From SZUA-87 sp041687805 (lineage in GTDB: Bacteria > Actinomycetota > Acidimicrobiia > Acidimicrobiales > Aldehydirespiratoraceae), in assembly GCA_041687805.1 (NCBI GenBank), contig JBDNJK010000084.1, forward strand, positions 3,320 through 67,319: a stretch of 64,000 nt of DNA, in the 5' to 3' direction. This document shows, in pieces, positions 24,329 through 33,513 of this stretch (the stretch's first letter is position 1; each line of letters starts with the position of its first letter). The notes below the pieces were generated by a model, which saw only the letters and a program-made list of their open reading frames with translations, searched no databases and was not told where the DNA came from. The translations under genes were made by a program, and so were the position numbers.

Positions 24329-26289
24329 TCCTCCAGGTAGTAGCGGTCGTCTTGAGAATTGTCGCCCGGCGACTCGTCGAAGCTAGCAGTGCTTCTGCTT
24401 CTCCTCATGCGCCGGATCGTGCGGGCCCACCACGAGAGGAGAATGAGAAGCGAGATGATCGAGATGACGAGGCCGAGTCCGGAGATAGCGGTGGACCTCA
24501 CGTTGACGTTTCCGCGGGCCAACTCGAGACGACCGTCGGGTGAACTGAGCAGTGTCGTGACGCGTGCGTCCCCCGATGTTGGTGCTTCGACCCGGATCGT
24601 GAGCGGGTTGTCTCCAGGGGAGAGCGTGATGACTCGGTGCTCACCGTCTGGGAATCGAAGCTTCTCGGATCGGATGAACAGATCGACGGTGATGGGCAGG
24701 GTCTGATCGTTGCGTATCAGCAATGGCAGGTCGGCCGTGCGTGAGGCGAGAGTGACCCGGTCGCCTTCGACAACACTGATGCCACGAGTGCCCTGGTCGA
24801 TGGCATCGAATACCTGTGACGTGTAATCGGACATTCCGTCGGGTTGGAGGCTGCTCGACACTGCGGCCTCTATCAACCGGCGGAGAGGAGCGGTTGGTGC
24901 ATCATTTCCGGGGACCATCGATGAGTACGAATCGATGGCCGACTCGGTGATTGCCAGGTCGGCAGATGCGGCCGTGAGATCGGGGGGATTCTGTGACACA
25001 AGGACACCGCGAGCGACCGCGCCCAATGTGGTGCGGGCTACTGGAAGCGCCAGGGCTTGGTCGAGGGTGGTCAAGTGAAGGTGCGGGCTGGAGGTGATCC
25101 CGTCGATGAGCCCGTCGAGAGCGGTGGGGTCGAGATCGGTGATGTCGATGACTGTGGCGCCAGACACTTCGAGGTTGTCGGCGTCGAGGGCGAGTTCTAC
25201 AACGGCGTGTTGGGCCGACAGTTCGGGGTCGGGTCCCGACAATGTGACCAGCATCGAATCGTCGGTGGTCATGGCTGAAATGGCGACGCCGTTGTTGTCG
25301 AGGAGACTCACCGGCCGATGGCCCTGGCGAGATGATGAGGTGAGCAGAATTTGGTCGGGTGATGCCAGCAATGCTGTCGCGCCGGCGGATCTGAGTAGCG
25401 AGAGCGTTTGGGGAGTTGAGTCGGGGTCGAGTTGCACGATGCCAGTGGGGGAGCTCGCCAGTTCTGATTCAGTCGACGCTCGGCCAGCCGCGTATTGGCT
25501 GATCACGGTTTCTGGGGCGCCGGCTGAACGCCACCCTTCTTCGTCGATATCGACCCAGGGTTCCAGGAGGTATTGGCGGCTGGCGAGGGCGGCGCGCAGA
25601 GCACCACCGGCGACGGTGTCGGCGCTGAAGGCCTCGAGGGTCTCGGCGTTGATGCGAACCCCGATTGGTGTGTCGGGCCTGGCCTCTAGAAGCTCGGCGG
25701 CTGCCATGACGGAGTCGGTGTCGACTGCCGTATGGAGATCCGGCTGCAGGGCCAGTGGCTGACGGATGTCGTACACGAATGCCACGCCGAGGTCGTGACC
25801 GATCGTCGGATTCGCTGATGCCACAAGGATGTGGGTGACCAATCGGTCGAGGACGAGTTCTTCCGACATCAAATCGATCACGACGGTGATTGCGCCGGGG
25901 TCTCGGCGAAGAAGCTTACCGATCTCGTCATCTGGCATCACCACAGACACGACTCTGCCAGATCCGATTCGTGCCGCCTCCAAATCGGTGATTTCGAAGA
26001 AGGCAAGCAGGTTGGTGTCGATATTCGGGCTGGATATCGAGTCGGCGACCTCGTCGCGTGTGGTGATCGGAGCAATGATCCTCACCGCCAGGCGGGCGTC
26101 AGCCGGGGCACCCGAAATTCGGAGATCAATCGCGGCGGGAAGATCTCCCATCCAGGTTGATTGGGCGACCAGGTCGAGTTGTCCACCTGACATGGCGGTC
26201 GCAGCCCGCGGTGTGGTTGGGATCAACACTGTGGTGAGTACGAATGCTATGAGAATCGTGGATAAGCCCCACGCGGCGGAGCGTTTCAA
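24325..26289 (-). CDS. DUF6049 family secreted, membrane-anchored protein
   Basis: A 654-residue exported protein. A signal peptide lies at residues 1-30 (AWGLSTILIAFVLTTVLI, cleavage near PRAATA). A large extracytoplasmic region of alternating domains follows, and a C-terminal anchor ISGLGLVISIISLLILLSWW precedes an Arg-rich cytoplasmic tail. The gene position between pcnA and sigM is that of mycobacterial Rv3909 and other DUF6049 proteins, which neighbour murJ and are thought to act in envelope synthesis. It overlaps both the GNAT gene and degV by four bases. Confidence 0.72.
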   Translation of the reverse strand: MKRSAAWGLSTILIAFVLTTVLIPTTPRAATAMSGGQLDLVAQSTWMGDLPAAIDLRISGAPADARLAVRIIAPITTRDEVADSISSPNIDTNLLAFFEITDLEAARIGSGRVVSVVMPDDEIGKLLRRDPGAITVVIDLMSEELVLDRLVTHILVASANPTIGHDLGVAFVYDIRQPLALQPDLHTAVDTDSVMAAAELLEARPDTPIGVRINAETLEAFSADTVAGGALRAALASRQYLLEPWVDIDEEGWRSAGAPETVISQYAAGRASTESELASSPTGIVQLDPDSTPQTLSLLRSAGATALLASPDQILLTSSSRQGHRPVSLLDNNGVAISAMTTDDSMLVTLSGPDPELSAQHAVVELALDADNLEVSGATVIDITDLDPTALDGLIDGITSSPHLHLTTLDQALALPVARTTLGAVARGVLVSQNPPDLTAASADLAITESAIDSYSSMVPGNDAPTAPLRRLIEAAVSSSLQPDGMSDYTSQVFDAIDQGTRGISVVEGDRVTLASRTADLPLLIRNDQTLPITVDLFIRSEKLRFPDGEHRVITLSPGDNPLTIRVEAPTSGDARVTTLLSSPDGRLELARGNVNVRSTAISGLGLVISIISLLILLSWWARTIRRMRRSRSTASFDESPGDNSQDDRYYLEE

Positions 26290-26993
26290 AGGAGCTGTCT
26301 TTGCAGGACGGTGAGTTGCATCGTTTCAGACTGGAATCCGAGACGGTGATAGAGGTCGAGCGCTCGCCCGTTGGTCTTCTGGGTGTTGACCCACACATGC
26401 TCGACGTGATGCCGCTTGAGCCAACGAAGAGAATCGTGGACCAACGCGGTTCCCAGCCCTTGGCCCTGTTGGTCGGGGGCTACGGCAAGCCGTTGGAGAT
26501 ATCCGTGGTGACCTGCCCGCCCGGTGATGGCGTAGGCGATGATGCCGTCGTTACGCGCCACGCGGAGACGACTCGTGGGGGTGGCGGTGAGAGCTTCATG
26601 GAGTCCGCTGTCGTCGAGCTGCCAGAACGAATCGAATGCCGTCTGGTCGATTCGGAGTAACTCTTGGTGGTCGCTTTCGCGGCCTTTGGTCAACGCTGGA
26701 TCCTGTCGCCTGCGGCGCGGAACCTGGTTTGCCAGGTCGTGACGAAGCAAGTGGAGGTGTTCCCGGTCGGTGAACCCGTCTCGGTGCATGGCGGTGCATT
26801 CGCCTGCGCCGACCGCGCCCGTGATGATCTCGGTGAAGCCGTCGTCGACGAGGCGCGCTCTAGCCGCCGACAGTGCGAGCGGATCGAGAGTTGAGGCGGG
26901 AGACAGCGGCACCAAGTAGGCGATGTGGGGGTTGCCCCGCCACACACCACACCTGAATCTGGCTGAGCCGACGTTGATGGGATACAGCACCAT
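26286..26993 (-). CDS. GNAT-family N-acetyltransferase
   Basis: A 235-residue protein. The C-terminal half is a GNAT domain: GYLQRLAVAPDQQGQGLGTA holds the Q-x-x-G-x-G acetyl-CoA loop, followed by WVNTQKTNGRALDLYHRLGF. The first about 90 residues look like a degenerate second GNAT fold. The substrate is unknown. It starts the nine-gene minus-strand run and is divergent, 47 bp apart, from an HDAC-family deacetylase, so the two may act on the same class of molecule. Confidence 0.82.
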   Translation of the reverse strand: MVLYPINVGSARFRCGVWRGNPHIAYLVPLSPASTLDPLALSAARARLVDDGFTEIITGAVGAGECTAMHRDGFTDREHLHLLRHDLANQVPRRRRQDPALTKGRESDHQELLRIDQTAFDSFWQLDDSGLHEALTATPTSRLRVARNDGIIAYAITGRAGHHGYLQRLAVAPDQQGQGLGTALVHDSLRWLKRHHVEHVWVNTQKTNGRALDLYHRLGFQSETMQLTVLQRQLL

Positions 26994-27040
26994 GTTCGAC
27001 CCAACGATACGCCGGTGCGCTCGACGGGTACGCTCCGCGC

Positions 27041-28072
27041 GTGCTGTTGGTGGTGACTGACAAAAGATTCTTCGACCACGACTCGGGTCCGTCGCACCCG
27101 GAGAGACCGGAGCGACTCGCCGCCGCGCTCGACGGAATTGAGTTGGCCGGTGCCATCGAAGCCGTAGCCATGCGAACTCCCAGGATCGCTGACAGGGCCG
27201 AGATTATGGCCGTTCATGAGCTTGCGCTGGTTGAACAGATACGAGGTTTGGCCGCGGCGGGAGGTGGTCGAATTGATGCCGACACATCGATGGGCCCGGC
27301 CAGTTTCGACGCGGCGTGCCGAGCGGCTGGAGCGGTGTTGACTGCCGTGGAGGAGTTGTCGAACGACTCACCAGATCGGCTCGATGTCGACAGCGCCTAC
27401 TGCGTGGTGCGACCCCCAGGGCATCACGCCACACCCGACGCGGCCATGGGTTTTTGCCTGTTCAACTCGGTGGCTATTGCTGCACGGTCGCTCACGAGGT
27501 TGGGGCAGAAGGTGGCGATTGTCGATTTCGACGCTCACCACGGCAACGGAACACAGGCTGCGTTCGTGGACGACCCGTCGGTCTTCTATACCTCGATCCA
27601 TCAGTCGCGGCTATATCCCGGAACCGGTGGGGCATCGGAGATGGGCGCCGGGCCGGGCACCGGATTCACCATCAATGTCCCGTTGCCTGCGGGGGCCACC
27701 GGCGATGTCGCACTCATGGCGATCGACGACGTGATCGGGCCGGCGGTGGATGCCTTCAATCCGGATTGGATGCTCATCTCGGCTGGTTTCGACGGGCATC
27801 GCGATGATCCTCTGACCCAGCTGATGTTCAGCTCCGGCGACATCGCCGATTTTATGGCCAGGCTGATCGGGCTGGTCGGCCCGCGCCGCGTGGTGGCGGT
27901 GTTGGAAGGCGGCTACGACCTGGAGGCGATCAGGCGATCGTCGGCAGCGGTGGTTGGTTCGCTGGTCGGGAAGAGTTGCCGGCCTGAACCTTCTACATCG
28001 GGTGGTCCTGGCTCAGACGTCGTCGACTCCGTGAGGCGGCTGCGTCTCGATTGGCTGGACCGCTATGCCTGA
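27041..28072 (+). CDS. Histone-deacetylase-family hydrolase (AcuC/APAH type)
   Basis: A 343-residue arginase-fold deacetylase with intact catalytic parts: RPPGHHATPDAAMGFCLFNS (catalytic His pair), VAIVDFDAHHGNGTQAAF (zinc Asp and His), ISAGFDGHRDDPL (zinc Asp) and the end motif VLEGGYDLEAI. Bacterial members deacetylate proteins (AcuC, acting on acetyl-CoA synthetase) or acetylpolyamines. Which one cannot be told from sequence; a GNAT gene is divergent from it and a possible amine-degrading operon lies 26 kb away. It overlaps pcnA by eight bases. Confidence 0.88.
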   Translation: MLLVVTDKRFFDHDSGPSHPERPERLAAALDGIELAGAIEAVAMRTPRIADRAEIMAVHELALVEQIRGLAAAGGGRIDADTSMGPASFDAACRAAGAVLTAVEELSNDSPDRLDVDSAYCVVRPPGHHATPDAAMGFCLFNSVAIAARSLTRLGQKVAIVDFDAHHGNGTQAAFVDDPSVFYTSIHQSRLYPGTGGASEMGAGPGTGFTINVPLPAGATGDVALMAIDDVIGPAVDAFNPDWMLISAGFDGHRDDPLTQLMFSSGDIADFMARLIGLVGPRRVVAVLEGGYDLEAIRRSSAAVVGSLVGKSCRPEPSTSGGPGSDVVDSVRRLRLDWLDRYA

Positions 28073-29375
28073 CAGCACGATGTCTGAAAACCCCACGCCT
28101 GACGGCTGGCTCTCGGCCAGGTTGAATGAATCACTAGACGTGGCCACACCACTCGCTCAGTTGTTTGAAGCCGCGGGGCATCACCTCTACTTCGTGGGTG
28201 GTGTGGTGCGCGACAGCCTGCTCGACATCAGCCGCGCCGAAAATGATCTTGACGCCACCACCGCGGCGCGTCCGGCCGAGATCAAGGCGTTGGTGTCTCA
28301 ACTTGCCGACGCGGTGTGGACCCAAGGCGAGCGCTTCGGCACGATCGGCTGCCGTATAGATGGGCACATTTACGAAATCACGACCCACAGGGCTGAGAAA
28401 TATCAACCTGGTTCACGCAAGCCGGTTGTGGCTTTCGGGGAATCGCTCGACGAAGACCTTTTGCGACGCGATTTCACGATCAATGCGATGGCTGTTGATG
28501 TGATTGAGCGACAACTGATCGACCTTTACGGTGGTGAGGCGGATCTACGTGATCGTGTTCTTCGTACCCCGCTGGATCCAATCGTGAGTTTTTCCGACGA
28601 TCCGTTGCGGATGTTGCGGGCGGCGCGGTTCCGTGCCGGCTACAACCTCCAACCCGTGGCGCCGCTTGTCGCGGCGCTCTCGTCGATGACCGATCGCCTT
28701 GAGATTGTTTCGGCGGAACGCAAGCGGGACGAGCTCGAGAAGATGTTGATGTTGCCGAGCCCCACCCCGGGCTTGGAGATGCTGTTCGAATCAGGTCTGT
28801 TGGCCAAGGTTCTACCCCATCTCTCGGTTCGAGATGTTGGCCAGGTCGACACCATTGGAGCCCGGGTTGCGGCTGTCAACGCTGCGCCTGCTCATCGCTG
28901 GGCGGCGCTCTTCAACAACGCCGATCTGGCGTCGCGGCAGTTGGGTGAATTGAAGGTGCCCGGGGCGGTCGTTGCCGATGTAGTGACGATTCTGCGTATG
29001 GCGGCCCGCGTCGATGAGATCGATCCGACCACAGCGTCAGCGGTCCGACGACTCGCGGCGATGGGGAATGCAAGAGTCGTGCTGGAGGACGCCATCGGTT
29101 GGATGCGACGTAGGGCGACGGCAACCGGGTCGACGATCGAACCCTTCGACCTGCTTGCTGACACGTTGCAAAACCTCCGCTCCAGCGAACCCGATCTCGA
29201 TTCCCCAGATGTCGGCCTCGATGGCAATCAGATCTGTGACGAGCTGGGGATAGAGCCGGGCGTCGATGTGGGACGTGCCGTCGCGTGGCTTCGACAAATC
29301 AGGATCAACGAAGGAATTGTGCCGGGCGAGCAACTGCGCCCCCGCTTGTCGCAGTGGTGGTCGACCCACTCCTGA
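28065..29375 (+). CDS. pcnA: CCA tRNA nucleotidyltransferase / poly(A) polymerase family
   Basis: A 436-residue nucleotidyltransferase that repairs tRNA 3' ends. The head domain has YFVGGVVRDSLLDISRAEND, the metal-binding DLD, FGESLDEDLLRRDFTINAMA and DDPLRMLRAARFRAGYNLQP; the neck has ERKRDELEKMLML. The second half should hold an HD phosphohydrolase domain, but the position of LAALLHDIGKP reads AHRWAALFNNADLA, so the metal-binding His-Asp pair is absent. It is shorter than the roughly 480 residues usual in actinobacteria. The pcnA-DUF6049 neighbourhood is conserved. Confidence 0.9.
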   Translation: MPDSTMSENPTPDGWLSARLNESLDVATPLAQLFEAAGHHLYFVGGVVRDSLLDISRAENDLDATTAARPAEIKALVSQLADAVWTQGERFGTIGCRIDGHIYEITTHRAEKYQPGSRKPVVAFGESLDEDLLRRDFTINAMAVDVIERQLIDLYGGEADLRDRVLRTPLDPIVSFSDDPLRMLRAARFRAGYNLQPVAPLVAALSSMTDRLEIVSAERKRDELEKMLMLPSPTPGLEMLFESGLLAKVLPHLSVRDVGQVDTIGARVAAVNAAPAHRWAALFNNADLASRQLGELKVPGAVVADVVTILRMAARVDEIDPTTASAVRRLAAMGNARVVLEDAIGWMRRRATATGSTIEPFDLLADTLQNLRSSEPDLDSPDVGLDGNQICDELGIEPGVDVGRAVAWLRQIRINEGIVPGEQLRPRLSQWWSTHS

Positions 29376-29396
29376 ACCCGGGCCAATAGCCTGGTC

Positions 29397-30038
29397 TCAG
29401 ACCCCGAGCTTGCGACCTCGAGCGAGAAGCGTGACCGGCTGCGGTCCGTTTGTGTGTGGCTCGAGTAGCAGGTCGACAACAAAGTTGGCGCGGCCCATGG
29501 AGGTGACAACATCTTCAGCGGTGTGAACCCACCTTCCGTCGATAGGACCCTTGTCGATCCATGAATGTGCGTTGAGTAGTGAATTGTCGGGGTCCGCACA
29601 AAGCGAAGCCGGGTGGGGGACAGACAGCGCTATGTGTCCGCCGGGGCACAGCACACGGTGGGCTTGGCGCATGACCCTGTCGAGGTCGGCGGTGAACGAC
29701 AGCGACGACACTGAGATCACCAGGTCGACCTGGTCGGCTCTCATGAACGCCAGTTCAGCCGGTTCGGCCTGATGAAACTCGACGGTGACTTCCTGATGGG
29801 AGGCGAGGGTTCGGGCCATGTTGATTTGCAGGACGTCGCCGTCGACCGCTGTGACGCGTGCGCCACGTGCTGCCAGACCAACAGCTGCGTGTCCGGCGCC
29901 GCACCCGAGTTCGAGCACTCGACGGCCGGAGACTTCGCCTAGTAGCCGATGGTCGGTGTCGGGGCCGGTGCCGGCTCCAAGCTCGACGTAGTCGAGTGGA
30001 CGTTTGGCATCGGGCCCGCGGGTGTTGTAGATGGTCAT
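29397..30038 (-). CDS. Class I SAM-dependent methyltransferase
   Basis: A 213-residue methyltransferase. Motif I is RVLELGCGAGHAAVGLAARG (about residues 41-60), with VTAVDGDVLQINMAR as motif II, DLVISVSSLSFTADLDRV as motif IV and LCPGGHIALSVPHPAS behind it. The substrate is unknown. It ends 22 bp from the pcnA stop (convergent) and is divergent from the DUF5318 gene. Confidence 0.88.
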   Translation of the reverse strand: MTIYNTRGPDAKRPLDYVELGAGTGPDTDHRLLGEVSGRRVLELGCGAGHAAVGLAARGARVTAVDGDVLQINMARTLASHQEVTVEFHQAEPAELAFMRADQVDLVISVSSLSFTADLDRVMRQAHRVLCPGGHIALSVPHPASLCADPDNSLLNAHSWIDKGPIDGRWVHTAEDVVTSMGRANFVVDLLLEPHTNGPQPVTLLARGRKLGV

Positions 30039-30113
30039 GGGGCAAGTCTGTCTCGGTTGATCGACTGTGGGGTGGAGGCCATCATCACGTCCGACTCGTC
30101 TACCATCTCCGCC

Positions 30114-30500
30114 ATGATCCCCGGACCTGTTGGTTCTACGAGTAGCGCCGTCGCCTCAGTCGACTATCGGCTGGTCCGCGCGGCAACCTTGCAGTCTTGG
30201 CGCGATGGAGATCTCACCAGCAGCCAGATCTGTGATGCTCAGGCGGAGTTGCGTCGCAACGCCGAGTTCTGCGGCACCCCGACCGAGCGGGAATGTCCGG
30301 TCTGTGAGGCGGATCAACTGGTGGACGTCACCTACGTATTTGGCCCGCGCTTACCCAAGCACGGCCGCTGCCTCACCACCCTCAAAGAACTACGACGTCT
30401 TGAGCAGCGCGCCGCCACCTACAAGCGCTACGTGGTCGAGGTGTGCAACACGTGCGGCTGGAACCATATGACCCTCTCCAACACTGTCGGTGGTGTCTGA
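30114..30500 (+). CDS. DUF5318 family zinc-ribbon-like protein
   Basis: A 128-residue protein with a short start MIPGPVGSTSSAVASVDYRL, a helical part (LQSWRDGDLTSSQICDAQAE) and two cysteine pairs: ECPVCEAD near residue 62 and VCNTCGWNH near 115, typical of a zinc ribbon. The family is actinobacterial and its role is unknown. ATG 30114 is chosen over an upstream start at 29949, which would run through the divergent methyltransferase gene. Confidence 0.85.
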   Translation: MIPGPVGSTSSAVASVDYRLVRAATLQSWRDGDLTSSQICDAQAELRRNAEFCGTPTERECPVCEADQLVDVTYVFGPRLPKHGRCLTTLKELRRLEQRAATYKRYVVEVCNTCGWNHMTLSNTVGGV

Positions 30501-30591
30501 GGCCCGCTGGTTGAGTTGGCTTCCGAAAACAATTAGCATTCTCGGTACCGCCGGCAGCCTCTGTGCGCTGGACGGGAAAGGACACACCACG

Positions 30592-31443
30592 ATGAGCAAT
30601 CTCACTGTTCCGGCCATCGGCGCACGCAAGGTCGCCAACGGTGCCGAGCCTCTCGTAATGGTCACTGCGTACGACGCACCGGGTGCTCGTGTGGCCAGCG
30701 AGGCAGGCGCCGACATCATCTTGGTGGGCGACAGTCTGGCCATGGTGGTTCTCGGTTACGAAGACACCCTTCAGGTCACCATCGACGACATGGCACACCA
30801 CGTTGGCGCCGTGGCCCGCGCCAAACCCGATTCGCTGATCGTTGGCGACATGCCATGGATGAGTTTCCATGTGTCGCCGGATGAGACGGTTAGAAACGCG
30901 GCGAAGCTGATTCGCGCTGGAGCGCAGTCGGTCAAGTTGGAGGGTGGCCGCAAGCGTCTTCCGATGATCGAACGTCTGATATCAGCCGAGATACCAGTCA
31001 TGGGCCATATCGGCCTCACTCCGCAATCGGTCAATGCCATGGGTGGTTTCAAGGTCCAGGGAAAGCAGGCTGAGGCTGCTCGCAAGTTGGTTCAGGCCGC
31101 CAAGTCGCTCGCCCACGCGGGTTGCTTCGCGATTGTGCTCGAGGGCGTGCCGGTGAGGGTGGCCGAAATGGTCACCGAAGCAGTCGACGTGCCGACCATC
31201 GGCATCGGTGCCGGCCCCCACTGTGATGGACAAGTGCTCGTCTATCACGACGTTCTCGGTATAGAGGATCGTTTCCTTCCGAAGTTCGTGCGACGCTACG
31301 CGGATGTTAAGTCGGTTTCGGTCGATGCCATGTCTGCCTTTGCCGCCGACGTTCGATCCGGTGCTTTTCCCAGCGACGACGAGTCATACCACCTGGCCGA
31401 TGATCAGGCCGATGCGTTGGGTCTATACGGATCTGACTGCTGA
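30592..31443 (+). CDS. panB: 3-methyl-2-oxobutanoate hydroxymethyltransferase
   Basis: A 283-residue PanB, the first step of pantothenate synthesis (ketoisovalerate plus methylene-tetrahydrofolate). Signatures are VMVTAYDAPGARVASEAGAD, ILVGDSLAMVVLGYEDTLQV, VGDMPWMSFHVSPDE, VKLEGG and the central PVMGHIGLTPQSVNAMGGFK, then PTIGIGAGPHCDGQVLVYHD. All active-site blocks are present. ATG 30592 follows GGGAAAGGA. panC and panD are not in the window. Confidence 0.97.
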   Translation: MSNLTVPAIGARKVANGAEPLVMVTAYDAPGARVASEAGADIILVGDSLAMVVLGYEDTLQVTIDDMAHHVGAVARAKPDSLIVGDMPWMSFHVSPDETVRNAAKLIRAGAQSVKLEGGRKRLPMIERLISAEIPVMGHIGLTPQSVNAMGGFKVQGKQAEAARKLVQAAKSLAHAGCFAIVLEGVPVRVAEMVTEAVDVPTIGIGAGPHCDGQVLVYHDVLGIEDRFLPKFVRRYADVKSVSVDAMSAFAADVRSGAFPSDDESYHLADDQADALGLYGSDC

Positions 31444-31519
31444 GATGAGTGGGTCGCTGAAGTAGTATTTGGCGGCCGACGAGTCGCCAACTAGGCGTCG
31501 CGGTGGGAGAAGACACGCC

Positions 31520-32818
31520 ATGCTCACCGATGAACTTGCTCTCAGTCGTGCCCCGAGGATTCACACTGAACTACCGGGGCCACTGGCACGCGCGGTTATA
31601 CAACGCGACAAACGGGTTGTAAGTCCAGCGCTCGGCCGGGTCTACCCACTGGTGGTAGATCATGCGTCGGGGATGTATGTGCAAGACGTCGACGGAAATC
31701 GTTTCCTCGACCTCAACGCCGGTATAGCGGTCACTTCCACGGGCCATTGCCACCCTGATGTTGTGGCGGCGATCGAGTCTCAAAGCCGTGCGTTCCTTCA
31801 CTACTGTTCTAGCGACTTCCATGTGCCCGTCTACACCGACGTGTGTGAACGGCTCGCCCGGCTCTCACCAATGTCCGACGAGGTCGATGTGTATCTCGGA
31901 AATTCCGGCGCTGAGGCGGTGGAGTCGGCTTTGAAGTTGGCGCGTTACGCAACCGGTCGCCCCAACGTGATCGCTTTCTACGGCTCGTTCCATGGTCGCA
32001 CCGCCGGGAGCCTCTCGCTCACTGCCAGCAAGGCAAAATATCGCTCAGGTTTCGGTGCGTCTCCGTCAGGTGTGCTTCACGCCCCTTACGCCGGTTCGTC
32101 GGGTCTCACGGGCGCCGCCTACATCGAATCGGTTCTGTTCCGTCATGTCACTGAACCCGGCGATGTGGCCGCGATTGTGGTCGAACCGATTCAGGGTGAG
32201 GGCGGCTACATCGTGCCTCCCGATGGTTGGTTGGCCGACCTGCGGGCACTGTGTGATCGCTACGGGATTCTCCTGGTTGCCGATGAAGTGCAGTCCGGAG
32301 TCGGCCGCACCGGTTCGATGTGGGCGATCGACCCGAGCGGGGTGGAGCCTGATCTCATGTGTGTCGGGAAGGGCCTGGCCAGCGGGTTGCCGCTGTCGGC
32401 TCTGGTCAGCCGTCGGCGCTACTCGACTTGGGGGGTCGGTAAGCATGGCTCAACCTTCGGCGGTAATCCGGTTGCTTGCGCTGCCGCGGTTGCCACTCTC
32501 GATCTGGTTGAGAATTCGTTGATGAACAACGCCGCATCGGTGGGTGAGCATCTGCTCGGCCGTCTGAGAGAGTTGGCCGAGACACAAGCCCTCATCACCG
32601 GCGTGCGGGGCAAAGGCCTGATGATCGGGGTCGAGTTTGTGGACGGTGTCACCGCACACGACGTGGAGCAGGCGGCATTTCATGAAGGTGCGCTGGCCCT
32701 GACGTGCGGCGAGAGAACCGTGCGTTTGGCACCGCCTCTGATCATCAACACCCAGCAGGCCGATCTGGCGGTCGAATTATTCGCGACGGCGTGCCGCCGG
32801 GTGCTCGAAGCCGGCTGA
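31520..32818 (+). CDS. Class III pyridoxal-phosphate aminotransferase (GABA/acetylornithine type)
   Basis: A 432-residue aminotransferase. Family blocks are LDLNAGIAVTSTGHCHPDVV, VYLGNSGAEAVESALKLARY, FYGSFHGRTAGSLSLTAS, the PLP aspartate in GILLVADEVQSGVGRTG, and the lysine in DLMCVGKGLASGLPLSALVS. It resembles 4-aminobutyrate and related omega-aminotransferases. ATG 31520 has GGGAGAAG upstream. It may take part in amine degradation, but no dehydrogenase lies next to it; its neighbour is a convergent corrinoid gene 7 bp away. Confidence 0.88.
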   Translation: MLTDELALSRAPRIHTELPGPLARAVIQRDKRVVSPALGRVYPLVVDHASGMYVQDVDGNRFLDLNAGIAVTSTGHCHPDVVAAIESQSRAFLHYCSSDFHVPVYTDVCERLARLSPMSDEVDVYLGNSGAEAVESALKLARYATGRPNVIAFYGSFHGRTAGSLSLTASKAKYRSGFGASPSGVLHAPYAGSSGLTGAAYIESVLFRHVTEPGDVAAIVVEPIQGEGGYIVPPDGWLADLRALCDRYGILLVADEVQSGVGRTGSMWAIDPSGVEPDLMCVGKGLASGLPLSALVSRRRYSTWGVGKHGSTFGGNPVACAAAVATLDLVENSLMNNAASVGEHLLGRLRELAETQALITGVRGKGLMIGVEFVDGVTAHDVEQAAFHEGALALTCGERTVRLAPPLIINTQQADLAVELFATACRRVLEAG

Positions 32819-32825
32819 GCGAGTT

Positions 32826-33494
32826 TCAGATACTCAACAGCGATTTAACGGTTCGCACTGCCGACACGGCGTTGGGCGCGTAGCCGTCGGCACCTATTTG
32901 GTCGGCGTATTCCTGGGTGACAGGCGCGCCGCCCACGATGATCTTCGTATTACCTCTCACGCCGGCTTCATTGATGGCATCGATGGTGGTGGCGAGTTCG
33001 GGCATGGTGGTGGTGAGGAATGCGCTGAGCCCGACCACGTCGGGGTTGTGCTCCTTGATCGCCTCGACGAACTGGATCGCCGGCACGTTGATTCCCAGGT
33101 CGATCACTTCGAATCCGGCGCCTTCAAGCATCACATCGCAAAGGTTTTTCCCGATGTCGTGAATGTCGCCGGCGATGGTGCCCATCACGAACACCCCCAC
33201 CCGTGCGGACGCGGCATCGGCGAGTAGTGGACGCAGCACGTCCATGCACGCCTGCATGGCACGGGCCGATATGAGCATCTCAGGCAGGAAGATTTCGCCG
33301 GATTCAAATAACCTGCCCACCTCTTCGAGCGCCGGGATCATGGCGTCGAACAACAAGGTGAGCGGATCGGTGCCGTTTTCCAGTCCGCTGCGGGTGGAGG
33401 TCAGGGCCTGATCGGCGTTGCCTGCCAGCACTGCGTCGTAGAGAGCGTCGAGCAGAGAGTCGTAGTCGTTGCTTGGGGGATTTTCGCCGGTCAT
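32826..33494 (-). CDS. Corrinoid (B12-binding) methyl-carrier protein
   Basis: A 222-residue protein built like MtaC/MtbC. A helical cap is at about residues 10-95 (LFDAMIPALEEVGRLFESGE, FLPEMLISARAMQACMDVLR). The B12-binding domain has the lower-ligand motif GTIAGDIHDIGKNLCDVMLE (DxHxxG near residue 112), VVGLSAFLTTTMPELATTI, and TKIIVGGAPVTQEYADQIGA. It would carry a methyl group on cobalt between a substrate-specific enzyme and an acceptor. The next gene, 19 bp upstream in the transcript, encodes the UroD-type partner. Confidence 0.92.
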   Translation of the reverse strand: MTGENPPSNDYDSLLDALYDAVLAGNADQALTSTRSGLENGTDPLTLLFDAMIPALEEVGRLFESGEIFLPEMLISARAMQACMDVLRPLLADAASARVGVFVMGTIAGDIHDIGKNLCDVMLEGAGFEVIDLGINVPAIQFVEAIKEHNPDVVGLSAFLTTTMPELATTIDAINEAGVRGNTKIIVGGAPVTQEYADQIGADGYAPNAVSAVRTVKSLLSI

Positions 33495-33513
33495 CTCGGT
33501 GTCCTGGCTTTGC

